Part shown: positions 35,148-44,181 of the stretch, one piece after another
Numbering within the stretch: position 1 is the stretch's first letter
How the letters are laid out: each line of letters begins with the position of its first letter
NCBI GenBank assembly: GCA_021845985.1
Contig: JAJZES010000043.1
Location: 1-64,000, forward strand
DNA: 64,000 nt
Origin: Pseudomonadota bacterium
GTDB lineage: Bacteria > Pseudomonadota > Alphaproteobacteria > Acetobacterales > Acetobacteraceae
Direction of reading: 5' to 3'
Made by a program: the position numbers and the translations under genes
Notes under the pieces: model-generated
What the model was told of the DNA's origin: nothing
Database searches by the model: none
Seen by the model: only the letters and a program-made list of their open reading frames with translations

Positions 35148-36186
35148 ACGCGCCATAGGCGCGCAGCGCCGGCATCTCCACCAGCCGCCATGTCAGTGTC
35201 GCCACCGCCAGCGTCAGCGCCGTGGTGGTGACAACATAAAGCAGCGGATGCGCCGCCGGCGGCGTCGCGAAGCGGCGCCACACCGTCGCCTGCAGCGTCT
35301 CCACCAGCGCGAACGACATGTAGTAGGAATAGGATATCTCGCCGAGCCAGATCAGACCGGGAATGCGCCCGAGCAGCGGAGGCTGGCCACGCCGGCCGGC
35401 GACCATCAGCCCGGCCAGCACGAACCACAGCCCGGCGATCGTCGCCGTCTCCGATCCGGCGACCGCCGCGGCAATGGCGCCGATGCCCCCGGCCAGCGCC
35501 ACCGGCCGTGCCGGCAGCCATCGCGGCACATGCCGCAGCAGCGGCAGCACCATGATGCCTGCGATGAACTCGGGAAAGAAGCGGATCAGCCCGCCATCAT
35601 AGGTCAGCGACAACCCCTGTACCACGGCAATCCGCTCTGCCGCAGCAACGCCCAGCAATGTGAGTGGCAAGACAACGGCAACGCCGATACCGTTCTGTAC
35701 GCGCAGCAACGCCCACAGCAACGGGAACGCCAGATAGCCGGCCCACTCGGCACTGATCGACCAAGACGGATAATTCCACGCCCAACGGTCGCTCATGCCC
35801 CACGCATGCACCAGCAGCAGATGGCGCAACATTTCGCCAAAGCCGAACCGCTCGGGATCCCGCGGATGCACATGCAGCAGCCAGGCGCTGCCAATCATCA
35901 ATGCCATGGCGACGATCATGGCAACGTGAACCGGGTAGATGCGCGCCAGCCGCTTGCCCCAGAAACGCCGCGCATCAGGAAAGCTTAACCGCAGATCAGG
36001 ATGGGCGTAGGCCAGGACCATGCCGGAGAGGATGAAAAAGCCATCGACGCCGAGCGAACCGTGGCGCACCAGCGCCGCGGCGCCGCCGAGGCTGTCGGCA
36101 TACTGCGCCTGCAGGTTCAGGTGATAGGCGAACACCCAGCCGGCGAACAGCGCGCGGCAACAGGTGAGGTCGGAAATATGCTTCAT
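35098..36186 (-). CDS. Acyltransferase 3 family membrane protein (OafA-like)
   Basis: A 362-residue inner-membrane protein with about ten helices. The N-terminal catalytic His is in AGWVFAYHLNLQAQ, followed by DGFFILSGMVLAYAH, typical of acyltransferase 3 proteins that O-acetylate or O-acylate surface polysaccharides. It flanks the exopolysaccharide locus, so decoration of that polymer is likely. Its start codon lies inside the start region of a divergent small secreted-protein gene. Confidence 0.87.
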   Translation of the reverse strand: MKHISDLTCCRALFAGWVFAYHLNLQAQYADSLGGAAALVRHGSLGVDGFFILSGMVLAYAHPDLRLSFPDARRFWGKRLARIYPVHVAMIVAMALMIGSAWLLHVHPRDPERFGFGEMLRHLLLVHAWGMSDRWAWNYPSWSISAEWAGYLAFPLLWALLRVQNGIGVAVVLPLTLLGVAAAERIAVVQGLSLTYDGGLIRFFPEFIAGIMVLPLLRHVPRWLPARPVALAGGIGAIAAAVAGSETATIAGLWFVLAGLMVAGRRGQPPLLGRIPGLIWLGEISYSYYMSFALVETLQATVWRRFATPPAAHPLLYVVTTTALTLAVATLTWRLVEMPALRAYGAFTRRRAAARLAFPARS

Positions 36187-36624
36187 GATCGATTGACACT
36201 GCCCGTTTGCAACGACGACACCGCGATCACCGCGCCGCGACCGGCCGGGCGACGGCGCCGTCGCGACGCTAGCGCGATTGTCGGCGGTTCGATCGCCATT
36301 ACGGCGGCAACTCTTGCGCTTTTGATCGCGATTGGCGCGCAGGCGCAGGATTATCAGTCACCGACCGGTGCCGCCGCGGCGCAGCCATCGCCGCTGATGG
36401 CACCGGGCGGCCTCCGGCAGCATTTCGTCCAGGGACATTTTGACGGAAAGGGCCAGTACGTGCCACCGCATTACGAAACGAAAAAGCCGCTCCACTTCCG
36501 AGGCTACTACGCCGCCGACGCAAAGCAGCGTCTGGCCGACAAGCAGCACGGCTATCAGGAGCCGGCGACCGTCTATATGCCGCCCGTGGAGGACACCGCC
36601 GGAAAGCTGGTGGAAGGCCGGTAG
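36178..36624 (+). CDS. Small exported protein of unknown function
   Basis: About 148 residues. An arginine-rich stretch (GRRRRRD) precedes a hydrophobic signal segment (AIVGGSIAITAATLALLIAI) ending AQAQ; the mature ~94 residues include GQYVPPHYETKK and HFRGYYAADAKQRL, a motif type (YVPPHY) seen in small periplasmic proteins of unknown role. The start is uncertain: ATG 36178 overlaps the divergent acyltransferase start by 9 bases, and TTG 36193 would avoid this. The next gene, a GT2, begins 5 bases after its stop codon. Confidence 0.65.
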   Translation: MLHDRLTLPVCNDDTAITAPRPAGRRRRRDASAIVGGSIAITAATLALLIAIGAQAQDYQSPTGAAAAQPSPLMAPGGLRQHFVQGHFDGKGQYVPPHYETKKPLHFRGYYAADAKQRLADKQHGYQEPATVYMPPVEDTAGKLVEGR

Positions 36625-36628
36625 CCGC

Positions 36629-37717
36629 ATGGAAGCCATCGGCAGCTTCATCCAGACCGGACTGCCCCGGCCCGCCGCCGCCGTCCCGTTGTTCGCACCG
36701 GCCGACCGGCCGGTGCCGGCGGTGCCGGCGGCGGCGCTGTCGCCGGCACCGCTGGTTCCCGGCGGCGTGCGCGCCGACGCCCAACCCGCCGCACCGGCGC
36801 TGGTGACGGTCATCGTCTGCACCCATGAGCGGCCGGGCTATCTCGCCACCTGTCTCGCCGCGCTGGCGCGGCAGAGTGGCGGCAACGACGGTGCCTGCGT
36901 GCTGGTGGTCGATAGCGCCTCCTCGGCCGGCGCGGCGGCGGAGATCGCGGCGCTGACGGCGGCCCATGGGGCGGCACTGCTGCGCGTCGATACGCCGGGA
37001 CTGTCGCTGGCGCGCAACGCCGGCCTCGCCGCCGCGACGACGCCGTGGGTGGCCTATATCGACGACGACGCGCGGGTGGCGTCCGACTGGGTGCAGGGCG
37101 TCGCCGCGGTGGTGGCGCGTCTGCCGTCCACCGCCGCGGCGCTCGGCGGACCGATCGTCCCGGCCTGGGAGGCGGCCTGCCCGCCCTGGTGGCCGGAGGA
37201 ACTGGTGCCGGCGCTGACCGTGCTGCGCTGGGACCGGCCGGGGCGCATCGGCGATGGCAGCCTGCCGCCGCATGTCGAACCCTATGGCGCCAACATGGTG
37301 TTTCGCGCCAGCGCGCTGCGCGCCGTCGGCGGCTTCCCGCTGCAGCTTGGCCGGGTCGGTGCCAAGCTGTTGTCGGGCGAGGAGGCATGGGTGATGCGCG
37401 CGCTGCGCCGCGCCGGACATGACGTGCACTACGACCCGGCGGTCAGCGTCACCCACAGCATCCAGGCCGGACGGCTGACGCCCGGCTGGCTGCTGACGCG
37501 GCAGTTCTGGAGCGGCGTGTCGGAGGCGATCCTGGCAATCCGCATGGGCCAGCGGCACGCCGCGCTGCGCAAAGGCGCAACCATGGCGGTGCATGTCGCC
37601 GCCGGCGCGCCGCTGATGCTGATCCGCCGGGCCAGCGCGGTGATGATCCGTGAGCGCTGCGCGCTGGCCTTCGCCCTCGGCTATTTGCGCGGGATGGCGA
37701 TGACGTTGTGGACGTAG
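36629..37717 (+). CDS. Family 2 glycosyltransferase
   Basis: A 362-residue GT-A enzyme from ATG 36629 (MEAIGSFIQTG). A proline/alanine-rich leader of about 50 residues precedes VTVIVCTHERPGYLATCL; the metal-binding DXD is in YIDDDARVASDW, and SGEEAWVMRALRRAG is the acceptor-side ED motif region. It is the only non-initiating glycosyltransferase in the exopolysaccharide locus. It starts 5 bases after the small exported protein and is probably co-transcribed with it. Confidence 0.88.
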   Translation: MEAIGSFIQTGLPRPAAAVPLFAPADRPVPAVPAAALSPAPLVPGGVRADAQPAAPALVTVIVCTHERPGYLATCLAALARQSGGNDGACVLVVDSASSAGAAAEIAALTAAHGAALLRVDTPGLSLARNAGLAAATTPWVAYIDDDARVASDWVQGVAAVVARLPSTAAALGGPIVPAWEAACPPWWPEELVPALTVLRWDRPGRIGDGSLPPHVEPYGANMVFRASALRAVGGFPLQLGRVGAKLLSGEEAWVMRALRRAGHDVHYDPAVSVTHSIQAGRLTPGWLLTRQFWSGVSEAILAIRMGQRHAALRKGATMAVHVAAGAPLMLIRRASAVMIRERCALAFALGYLRGMAMTLWT

Positions 37718-37766
37718 TGGGTGGACGTCGTGGTCTAAGAGAACCTCAGTGAGCCGGCCGGGCCGG

Positions 37767-39230
37767 TCAGCGTCCTGACCGGGCCAGGCCCTCAACCGGT
37801 CGGCGGGTTCGGACCACGGGCGGCGCCGCGTCCCGCGCCGCATCCTGCGCCGCTTCCGCCTCCAGCGCACTGCGGGCAAACACCGCCGAGATCCAGGCGA
37901 ACATCACGCTCGCCGTCGCCGCAATCAGCGTGTTGTCGGTAAAGGAGTGGACGGCGAAGGCGACGAACACGGCGCGCAGGATGAACCGGTCGGTCTGCCG
38001 TGCCCGCCGCGTGCCCTGAATGCACCACAACGCCATCGACAGGATCAGCAACCCGAGCCCGACATAGCCGCCATCGACGCCCATGCGCAGATACTCGTTA
38101 TGCGCCGCAGTGGTGCCGAGCAGATGCGCGATCAGGCTCTCGGGATCGACCACCACCTTGCCGGCGCCGATGCCCCAGCCGAACCAGGGCGAGGCGTCCC
38201 AGGCCTGCTCGAACAGCGGCCAAATGACGTCCCGCCCGGACAGGTCACGGGCGTCAGAGGAGAGCACGTTGAGCAGGCGAATGCTGCTCGATCCGCTGGC
38301 GAAGGCGACCAGAACCGGCAGCGCCAGCATGCCGAGCAGCACCATCGGCAGGCGCCGCGCCGCCGAGAAATGCTCGGACTTGAGAAAGAAGAAGGCCAGC
38401 GTGGTGACGACCAGCGCTCCCGCCAGCGGCGCGCGCGCGCCGGACAGCACCAGGATGAGATAGTTGATGACGATGGCCCAGACGTTGCGCTGGCGGCCGT
38501 CGCGATACAGCTCGACCAGGGCGGCATAGATCGCCGCCGCGGCGAAGCCGCCGAGAAACGCCGGATGCGTCGAACCCTGCAGCCGGATCACCCCGCCCAG
38601 ACTGGTGAACAGCGGACGCAGATGCGCCAGCGCCAGCAGCGCGCCGAAGCCGACGATGACCGTTGGCGTCCAGATGGTGGCGCCGATAATGGCGTTGCAC
38701 CAGCGCCGCGATAACCGGCTGAAGGAGAAGGCGAACGGCGCTGCCGCGCCAATCAGCGAGCGCACACTGTCAAGCACCGTCAGCGTCGGCCACAGCCCGT
38801 GCGCCATGCCGATGATGAACATGCCGACATAGGCGAAGGCCGGATTGAACGGATCGAGCCGCGCCCCGTAGCGCAGCATGCAGACGGCCAGCAGCGCCAG
38901 ACCGATCACCTTGACGATGGCGGTGATGGTGTTTTCCTGGCCGATCAGGTCGCCCAGCCACATCTCCGGGCTGCTGCCGGCGAGCAGCAGCCACGCCGCC
39001 GACATTGCCACCGGCCAGCGGATGACCGGCACGGCGACGGCGAGCAGGGTGCCGGCGGCGAGGAAGGCCGGCAACACCCGCGCGTTGTAAAGCGAGGCGG
39101 CGAACATCGCCAGCAGGAAGCCGGAGGCGGCGATGAAGATGAACGGATAAAGTTCGCCGCCGGCGTCGGCGAGCAGCGGTGTTGCCATGCGGCGCCGGGG
39201 CGGCGCCGGTGGCCGCGCGGCGGGCATCAC
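37767..39230 (-). CDS. O-antigen ligase/polymerase-like membrane protein (Wzy_C)
   Basis: A 487-residue protein with about ten to twelve membrane segments and the Wzy_C-type periplasmic region ASPWFGWGIGAGKVV...TAAHNEYLRMGVDGGYVGL. In a Wzx/Wzy exopolysaccharide locus it is the best candidate for the repeat-unit polymerase; a ligase role is the alternative. It starts MMPAARPPAPP at ATG 39230, with an ATG at 39188 possible. A 205-base repeat element lies just upstream, between it and the tyrosine kinase genes. Confidence 0.87.
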   Translation of the reverse strand: MMPAARPPAPPRRRMATPLLADAGGELYPFIFIAASGFLLAMFAASLYNARVLPAFLAAGTLLAVAVPVIRWPVAMSAAWLLLAGSSPEMWLGDLIGQENTITAIVKVIGLALLAVCMLRYGARLDPFNPAFAYVGMFIIGMAHGLWPTLTVLDSVRSLIGAAAPFAFSFSRLSRRWCNAIIGATIWTPTVIVGFGALLALAHLRPLFTSLGGVIRLQGSTHPAFLGGFAAAAIYAALVELYRDGRQRNVWAIVINYLILVLSGARAPLAGALVVTTLAFFFLKSEHFSAARRLPMVLLGMLALPVLVAFASGSSSIRLLNVLSSDARDLSGRDVIWPLFEQAWDASPWFGWGIGAGKVVVDPESLIAHLLGTTAAHNEYLRMGVDGGYVGLGLLILSMALWCIQGTRRARQTDRFILRAVFVAFAVHSFTDNTLIAATASVMFAWISAVFARSALEAEAAQDAARDAAPPVVRTRRPVEGLARSGR

Positions 39231-39275
39231 CCCACCGCCCCGGTCAGCAGCGCGGCGGCGTGATTGGTGCCGCCG

Positions 39276-39480
39276 CTAAGCAGCCTCTCGTTGACCGGAC
39301 CACGAAAGCTCCCTCTCCCCTTGGGGGAGAGGGTTGGGGTGAGGGGTTGCGCACGTGCCGAGTCCTGCGCCGCTCGACCCCTCCCCCAACCTTGGTCTGC
39401 TTCGCAGCCCAATCCCACAAGGGGAGGGGGCTCTCGGTGCGCCAAGCCATCCGTGTCCCAGCCGACGAATCGCTGCTTAG
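39276..39480. repeat. MITE-like/REP-like element with terminal inverted repeats
   Basis: A 205-base non-coding element bounded by CTAAGCAGC (39276-39284) and its complement GCTGCTTAG (39472-39480). Inside are a perfect 10-bp hairpin, CCCTCTCCCC-ttg-GGGGAGAGGG (39311-39333), and a long-range inverted pair in which GGTTGGGGTGAGGGG is matched by CCCCTCCCCCAACC near 39378-39391. No transposase is present and no target duplication is evident. Its right end supplies the TAA stop of the small membrane protein gene at 39477. A C/G-rich hairpin of similar style occurs at 63899-63920. Confidence 0.6.
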
Positions 39481-39674
39481 ACCACCCACCAGATGAGGCT
39501 GCCGAGTGCCAGCAGACTGGCCGCGCCGAGAGCCATGCCGAGGACGATGCCGCGGGCCGGCGCCAGCACGTCGCCCTCCTCCTGTAACGGCAGCGCGTCG
39601 GCATCGAGGTCATTCGCTGCCCGGACGCGACGAGCATGTTCAACCTCGGCAGGGAGCATTGCGGTTGCAGACAT
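39477..39674 (-). CDS. Small single-span membrane protein
   Basis: Sixty-five residues: MSATAMLPAEVEHARRVR at the start, a polar acidic middle, and one C-terminal membrane helix (GIVLGMALGAASLLALGSLI then WWVV). It lies between the tyrosine kinase and the polymerase-like gene on the same strand. The TAA stop is formed by the terminal repeat of the adjacent MITE-like element, so the ancestral protein may have been longer. Function is unknown; a small accessory subunit of the export complex is possible. Confidence 0.55.
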   Translation of the reverse strand: MSATAMLPAEVEHARRVRAANDLDADALPLQEEGDVLAPARGIVLGMALGAASLLALGSLIWWVV

Positions 39675-39791
39675 GACGTGCCGATTCTACTGCTGGTTGA
39701 GACCCTAGCAGCAGCATAAGCCCGGACGCGATCACGATTCAAGGAAACTCTCATTTCCGTCGGCAACCGCTGCACTTTATCAACAACCCGC

Positions 39792-42143
39792 CTACTCCCG
39801 GTAATAGCCGCCATAGCGCGGGTGATAGACTTCCGCGTCGGAATGGCCGGAGCGGACATGGGCGTGCGGATCAACACGGGTCAGCGACACGCCGATGACG
39901 CGGGCATCCGCCTCGTCGAGCAGGTCGAGCGAGCGCGATACCACGCTGCGCGGCGTCTCACGCCAGCGCACGCACAGCAGCGTTGCGTCGGCGATGCGCG
40001 AGATGATGCGCGCATCGGTCATCGCGAACACCGGCGGCGCATCGAGCAGCACCAGATCGTAGTCGCCGCGCAGCCGTTCCAGCGCCTGCGTCATCGCATC
40101 GGACATGAACAGGCCGAGCGAGTTCGCCTTGGAGGTGCCGGCCGGGATGTAGTCCATCGCGGTCAGCCGGTCGCGGCGGATGATCTCGTCAAGCGTCGCC
40201 TGCCCGAGCAGATAATCGACGATGCCGCGGCTGTGCTCGGCCCGCATCAGGCGTCCGAAGCTCGGCTGGCGCACGTCGCAGTCGAGCACCAGCACGCGCT
40301 CGCCGTTCATCGCGCTCGACCGGCCGAGCGCCATTGCCGTGGTGGTCTTGGCCTCCGCCGGCCGCGCCGCGGTGATGGCGACGATTTTCGGCTGCACCTG
40401 ATCGAGCCACAGTCCGGCGCGCAGGGCGCGGATCTGTTCGGAGAACGGCGACAGCGGCTTGCGCACCACATAGTCTTCCATGCGGATGCGCCCGAGCAGC
40501 CGTGCCCGCACCGCCGGCACCAGCGCGAAGCACGGCAGCCCCAGCACCCCGCGCACGTCGTCGCCGCTGCGGAAGGTGCTGTCGGCAATCTCCAGCAGAT
40601 AGACGATGAGCAGACCGAAGACGATGCCGAACGCCGCGGCGGCGGGCAGCAGGATCTTGATCTTGGGGAAGGACGGCTCGGCCGGCGGCAGCGCCTCGGA
40701 GATCACGCGGGCGTCGGATTTCTCGATCGCCGTCTGCTGCGCCGTCTGCTGGATGCGCGTCAGCACCGCCTGCAGCAGCGTGCGTGCCGCATCCGAGTCC
40801 CGCTGCATCGCATTCAGCGGGATCATCGCCTGGTTGTTCTTGTCGATCTGCGACTGCGCCACTTTCATATTGGCTTCGAGCTGGGCGACCCGGGCGCGCC
40901 CGGCACGCACTTCGGCGTCGGCGGCGGCGACCGTGCGGCCAATCTCGCTGCCGACCGAGCGGCGCAGCTCGTTGAGTTGGTTGCGCAGGCTGATCACATC
41001 GGGATGGTTTGGACCAAGCCGGGTCAGCAGCGACTGCAGCTGTGCGTTCAGCGTGTCTTCCTGGACCCGCATCGTCACCACGTTCTGCGCCACCGAGGCC
41101 TGTGCCGCCGCGCCGGACCGTCCGCGCGCGGCATCGAGCCGCGACTCGGCCTGCGCCAGATCACCCTGCGCCTGCACCAGATCGGTGGTCATGCGGCTGA
41201 TCTGCTCGGTGTCGGTGCCGGCCTGGACACCCTGAAACAGCCCGCTCTGGGCCTTGAATGCAGCGATCTTGTCCTCGGTGGTCTGGACTTCCTTGCGCAA
41301 TTCCTGCGCCCGCGCCTCCAGCCACAGATTGGCCGACTTCACCGCCTGGAACTTGGCGGCGAGCTGATCGGTGATATAAAGATCCATCACCGCATTGACC
41401 GCGTCGGCCGAAAGCTGCTTGTCCTCGGAGGTGAACTTGATCGACAGGACATGCGACTGACGCACCGCATCGACCTCGATGGCGTCCTGCACCGCACTGA
41501 CGACGGCGTGGCGCACTTCGTCGGGCGACGGCGGCGGCCTGGGCACCGGCGGCGCAAACACCGCGGCGAGCGACGGCGACACCGGATCGAACATGCTGAA
41601 CAGACTCTGCCGCAGCAGCGTCCAGCCCACCACGATCAGCGATGGCGGGCGCAGCGTGTAGTTGAACTCGGGATCGTTGACCAGGTGATAGCGATCGACG
41701 ACGCGCGAGGCGATGGTCAGGCCGCGGACAATCTCCGCCTGGCTGGCCATCACCGCATCGGTCATCGGGTCCTGATGCAGGATGCTCTGCAGCTCCTGGG
41801 CGGCATAGGCTTCCGGCTCGTAGAGCACCGAGCCTTCCGCAGTGTAGCGCGGCGTGACCTGTTTGAGCGTCACCAGAGCGATCAACGGAATGGCGACGGC
41901 GCAGACGATCAGCGGCAGCTTGCGCCGGCGCACTGCGGAGACGGCCATTGCCATCTGCGCCGCGGCGACGGCGCGCGAGTCGTGGCGCGCATCGGGCCGG
42001 TGTTCGGAGCGGGAACCGCCGGAGCCATGTCGCGGCCGCCGCTCGGCGGCCGGCTCGGGGGCAACGTCGGTCGGGATGTGCAGCATCTCGGCCTCCTCGG
42101 GCTTCATTTCGGGTGTCGCGCGCAGCGCCGGTTCAGTATGCAT
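39792..42143 (-). CDS. Polysaccharide co-polymerase/tyrosine autokinase (Wzc/GumC-like)
   Basis: A 783-residue inner-membrane protein controlling exopolysaccharide polymerisation and export. It has a cytoplasmic N-terminus, a first helix (LPLIVCAVAIPLIALV), a Wzz-type periplasmic domain with a long coiled coil, a second helix (ILLPAAAAFGIVFGLLIVYL), then a BY-kinase domain: Walker A AARPAEAKTTTAMAL, Walker A' VLVLDCDVRQPS, Walker B LVLLDAPP. The C-terminus has a tyrosine cluster (VYHPRYGGYYRE) for autophosphorylation. The leading glycine of Walker A is not in its usual place. It overlaps the GumD-like gene by 11 bases. Confidence 0.92.
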   Translation of the reverse strand: MHTEPALRATPEMKPEEAEMLHIPTDVAPEPAAERRPRHGSGGSRSEHRPDARHDSRAVAAAQMAMAVSAVRRRKLPLIVCAVAIPLIALVTLKQVTPRYTAEGSVLYEPEAYAAQELQSILHQDPMTDAVMASQAEIVRGLTIASRVVDRYHLVNDPEFNYTLRPPSLIVVGWTLLRQSLFSMFDPVSPSLAAVFAPPVPRPPPSPDEVRHAVVSAVQDAIEVDAVRQSHVLSIKFTSEDKQLSADAVNAVMDLYITDQLAAKFQAVKSANLWLEARAQELRKEVQTTEDKIAAFKAQSGLFQGVQAGTDTEQISRMTTDLVQAQGDLAQAESRLDAARGRSGAAAQASVAQNVVTMRVQEDTLNAQLQSLLTRLGPNHPDVISLRNQLNELRRSVGSEIGRTVAAADAEVRAGRARVAQLEANMKVAQSQIDKNNQAMIPLNAMQRDSDAARTLLQAVLTRIQQTAQQTAIEKSDARVISEALPPAEPSFPKIKILLPAAAAFGIVFGLLIVYLLEIADSTFRSGDDVRGVLGLPCFALVPAVRARLLGRIRMEDYVVRKPLSPFSEQIRALRAGLWLDQVQPKIVAITAARPAEAKTTTAMALGRSSAMNGERVLVLDCDVRQPSFGRLMRAEHSRGIVDYLLGQATLDEIIRRDRLTAMDYIPAGTSKANSLGLFMSDAMTQALERLRGDYDLVLLDAPPVFAMTDARIISRIADATLLCVRWRETPRSVVSRSLDLLDEADARVIGVSLTRVDPHAHVRSGHSDAEVYHPRYGGYYRE

Positions 42144-43635
42144 TTTTCATCCGCAGAACGATGATCAGCGTGCGCAGCAGCACCACAAGATCGAGCCAAA
42201 CGGACCATGTTTCGATGTACTCGAGGTCGCTCTCGACCCGGCGCACCAGTTTTTCTTCGGTGCCGGTTTCACCGCGCAGCCCGCGCACCTGCGCCAGTCC
42301 GGTCAGGCCGGGCTTGACGCGGTGGCGCGCCGCATAGCGATCGACCACCTGCTCGAACGGGCGCGAGCCGGCGCGCGTGCCCGGCGCGTGCGGACGCGGC
42401 CCGACCGCCGACATCTGGCCGCGCAACACGTTGATAATCTGCGGCAACTCATCGAGCGAGGTGCGGCGCAGAATTGCGCCGACACGGGTGACCCGCGGAT
42501 CGTTGCGAGTCGCCTGATTGCGGATCGTATATTCCGCCGCGCCATGATGCATGGTACGGAACTTGAGCATCTCGAAATCAGCGTTGTTGAAGCCGGTGCG
42601 CTTCTGGCGGAACAGCACCGGCCCTGGACTGTCCAAGCGGATCGCCAGCGCGATCGCCAGCATCGGCAACGCACAAAGGACCAGCGCCAGACCGCCGACA
42701 AGCAGATCCTCGCCGCGCTTGAACACGCTGTTCCAGCCCGAGATCGGCCGCTCGGCAACATGCAGCATGGCATGCCCGTGCAGGTCGAGCCGGACGCGGC
42801 GCGGAAAATGATAGCTGATCAGGTCCGGCGCCAGCCGCACATGAACCGGGTAGTCGGCCAGCCGGTCGATCATGTCGAGAATGCGCCGTTCTTCCGCCCA
42901 GGGCAGCGCCAGCACCACCTCGTCGATGACGCCGCGCCGCACCAGCGCGAGTAGTTGCGCCACCGGCCCGAGCAGCGGCACGCCCTCGATCAATCCCTCG
43001 GCGGTATCACCCTGATCGTCCAGGATGCCGACGACCCGCAGCGACCGCTCGTCGAGCTGGCGCAGCAGCCGCAGCATGCGCGTGCCGGCCAGTCCGCTGC
43101 CGACGATAACGGCGCGCTGGGCGAAGCGGCGCCCGGTGTCGCCCGACATGGTCCGCGCCACGCCGAGCCGCCCGAGGGTCAGCCCGCCGAGCAGCAGCAC
43201 CGCGGCACTGGCCGCCCAGATCGGCCGCAGATCGCCCGCGGAGCCGAACAAGGCCACGGCCAGTCCGACCACCAGCAGCGCGGCGACGCCGGCGCGCAGC
43301 ACCGCGCCGACCTGCTGGCGGGCGCGGAACAGCGTCGCCGGGGCATAGGCGCCGGCCAGCACCGCACCGATCAGCAGCAGCACCAGCAGCATCGCCGTCA
43401 CCCGCCCAACCCGCCCCAGGTCGGGCGCATCGGGCGCCAGCAGATGCGCCAGCATCGGCGCCGCGGCGCCGATGCTGAGATCGAGCAGCAACACCGCAAG
43501 CGCCGCCGCCGCCGGCTGAACCGGCGACGCGACGGCGGCGGCGTCGTCACTCAAGAGAGTCGGCGCGCCGGCGGCAGAGGCCCTGACAAGGGCCGGGCGC
43601 AAGGTAGGGCCGATCCGGATCATGGCATCGTCCAT
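42133..43635 (-). CDS. Exopolysaccharide initiating glycosylphosphotransferase (GumD/WcaJ-like)
   Basis: About 500 residues. The N-terminal half has four to five membrane helices and a CoA-binding-like domain ([20 protein letters not shown]); the C-terminal third is the bacterial sugar transferase domain: [20 protein letters not shown], then [13 protein letters not shown] and [12 protein letters not shown]. It would transfer a sugar phosphate, probably glucose 1-phosphate, to undecaprenyl phosphate. Start ATG 43635 (MDDAMIRIG) is preferred; TTG 43644 and ATG 43623 are possible. It is the first gene of the unit with the tyrosine kinase. Confidence 0.92.
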   Translation of the reverse strand: MDDAMIRIGPTLRPALVRASAAGAPTLLSDDAAAVASPVQPAAAALAVLLLDLSIGAAAPMLAHLLAPDAPDLGRVGRVTAMLLVLLLIGAVLAGAYAPATLFRARQQVGAVLRAGVAALLVVGLAVALFGSAGDLRPIWAASAAVLLLGGLTLGRLGVARTMSGDTGRRFAQRAVIVGSGLAGTRMLRLLRQLDERSLRVVGILDDQGDTAEGLIEGVPLLGPVAQLLALVRRGVIDEVVLALPWAEERRILDMIDRLADYPVHVRLAPDLISYHFPRRVRLDLHGHAMLHVAERPISGWNSVFKRGEDLLVGGLALVLCALPMLAIALAIRLDSPGPVLFRQKRTGFNNADFEMLKFRTMHHGAAEYTIRNQATRNDPRVTRVGAILRRTSLDELPQIINVLRGQMSAVGPRPHAPGTRAGSRPFEQVVDRYAARHRVKPGLTGLAQVRGLRGETGTEEKLVRRVESDLEYIETWSVWLDLVVLLRTLIIVLRMKNAY

Positions 43636-44181
43636 TGAATTCAATCACAACGAAGGTGACGAGAAGATTCGGTTCATCCATGCCTTCCGGCAGAACAGAA
43701 GGTCATCACGGGGAAGAATTATCATTCTGCGGTGCAGCGAAACAAAATAACTTTGTCGTCAACGATTGTCGCATGAGGTGCCTCACAGGATTTTTTATCA
43801 ACCATAAGTGTACGTGACGAGGATCCTGGGCGGGTTCGCCTCGTTATCGACAAGAACCGTCACAGCATTTTTGGATTTGTTTGCGCCTCATCGATGAGAA
43901 ATTCGTCTTCGAACTTTGTGTATAGGCCAGACACCGCGAACTATTGCGCAATCCGGCAAAATTGGATTGTCCATTTCTGGAGCCACATTTTCCAGAAACT
44001 CAGTCATTTCAGCGCGAGGGTTGCGCTGCGACTATCGCTCGCCCGCCTTGAAGGCGGCTTTCCCCGCCTCCCCGCGCCCGCTGCCCGGTAAACGCGGCAG
44101 CACCGGTTTGGCTGCTGTAACACTCTCGCGGGTGGCGTGGCTGTGGCGCCGCGGCAACGCGCCGCGGCAGGCCGGGCGCCG
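43636..44181. promoter_or_regulatory. AT-richer intergenic region upstream of the GumD-like gene
   Basis: There is no supported gene in 546 bases. Composition drops to about half GC, unlike the rest of the window. It contains a perfect 12-bp palindrome CTCATCGATGAG (43887-43898), a second palindrome TGAGGTGCCTCA (43774-43785), a possible hairpin ACGAGG...CCTCGT (43817-43844), and a CCGCC/GGCGG hairpin (44043-44057) that may end the flippase transcript. It must hold the promoter of the GumD-like/tyrosine kinase unit and looks like a regulatory region. Confidence 0.55.

Noticed and set aside
39303-39437. Simple rho-independent terminator
   Set aside because: Several nested G/C palindromes without a T-run, bounded by longer terminal repeats; better explained as a repeat element.
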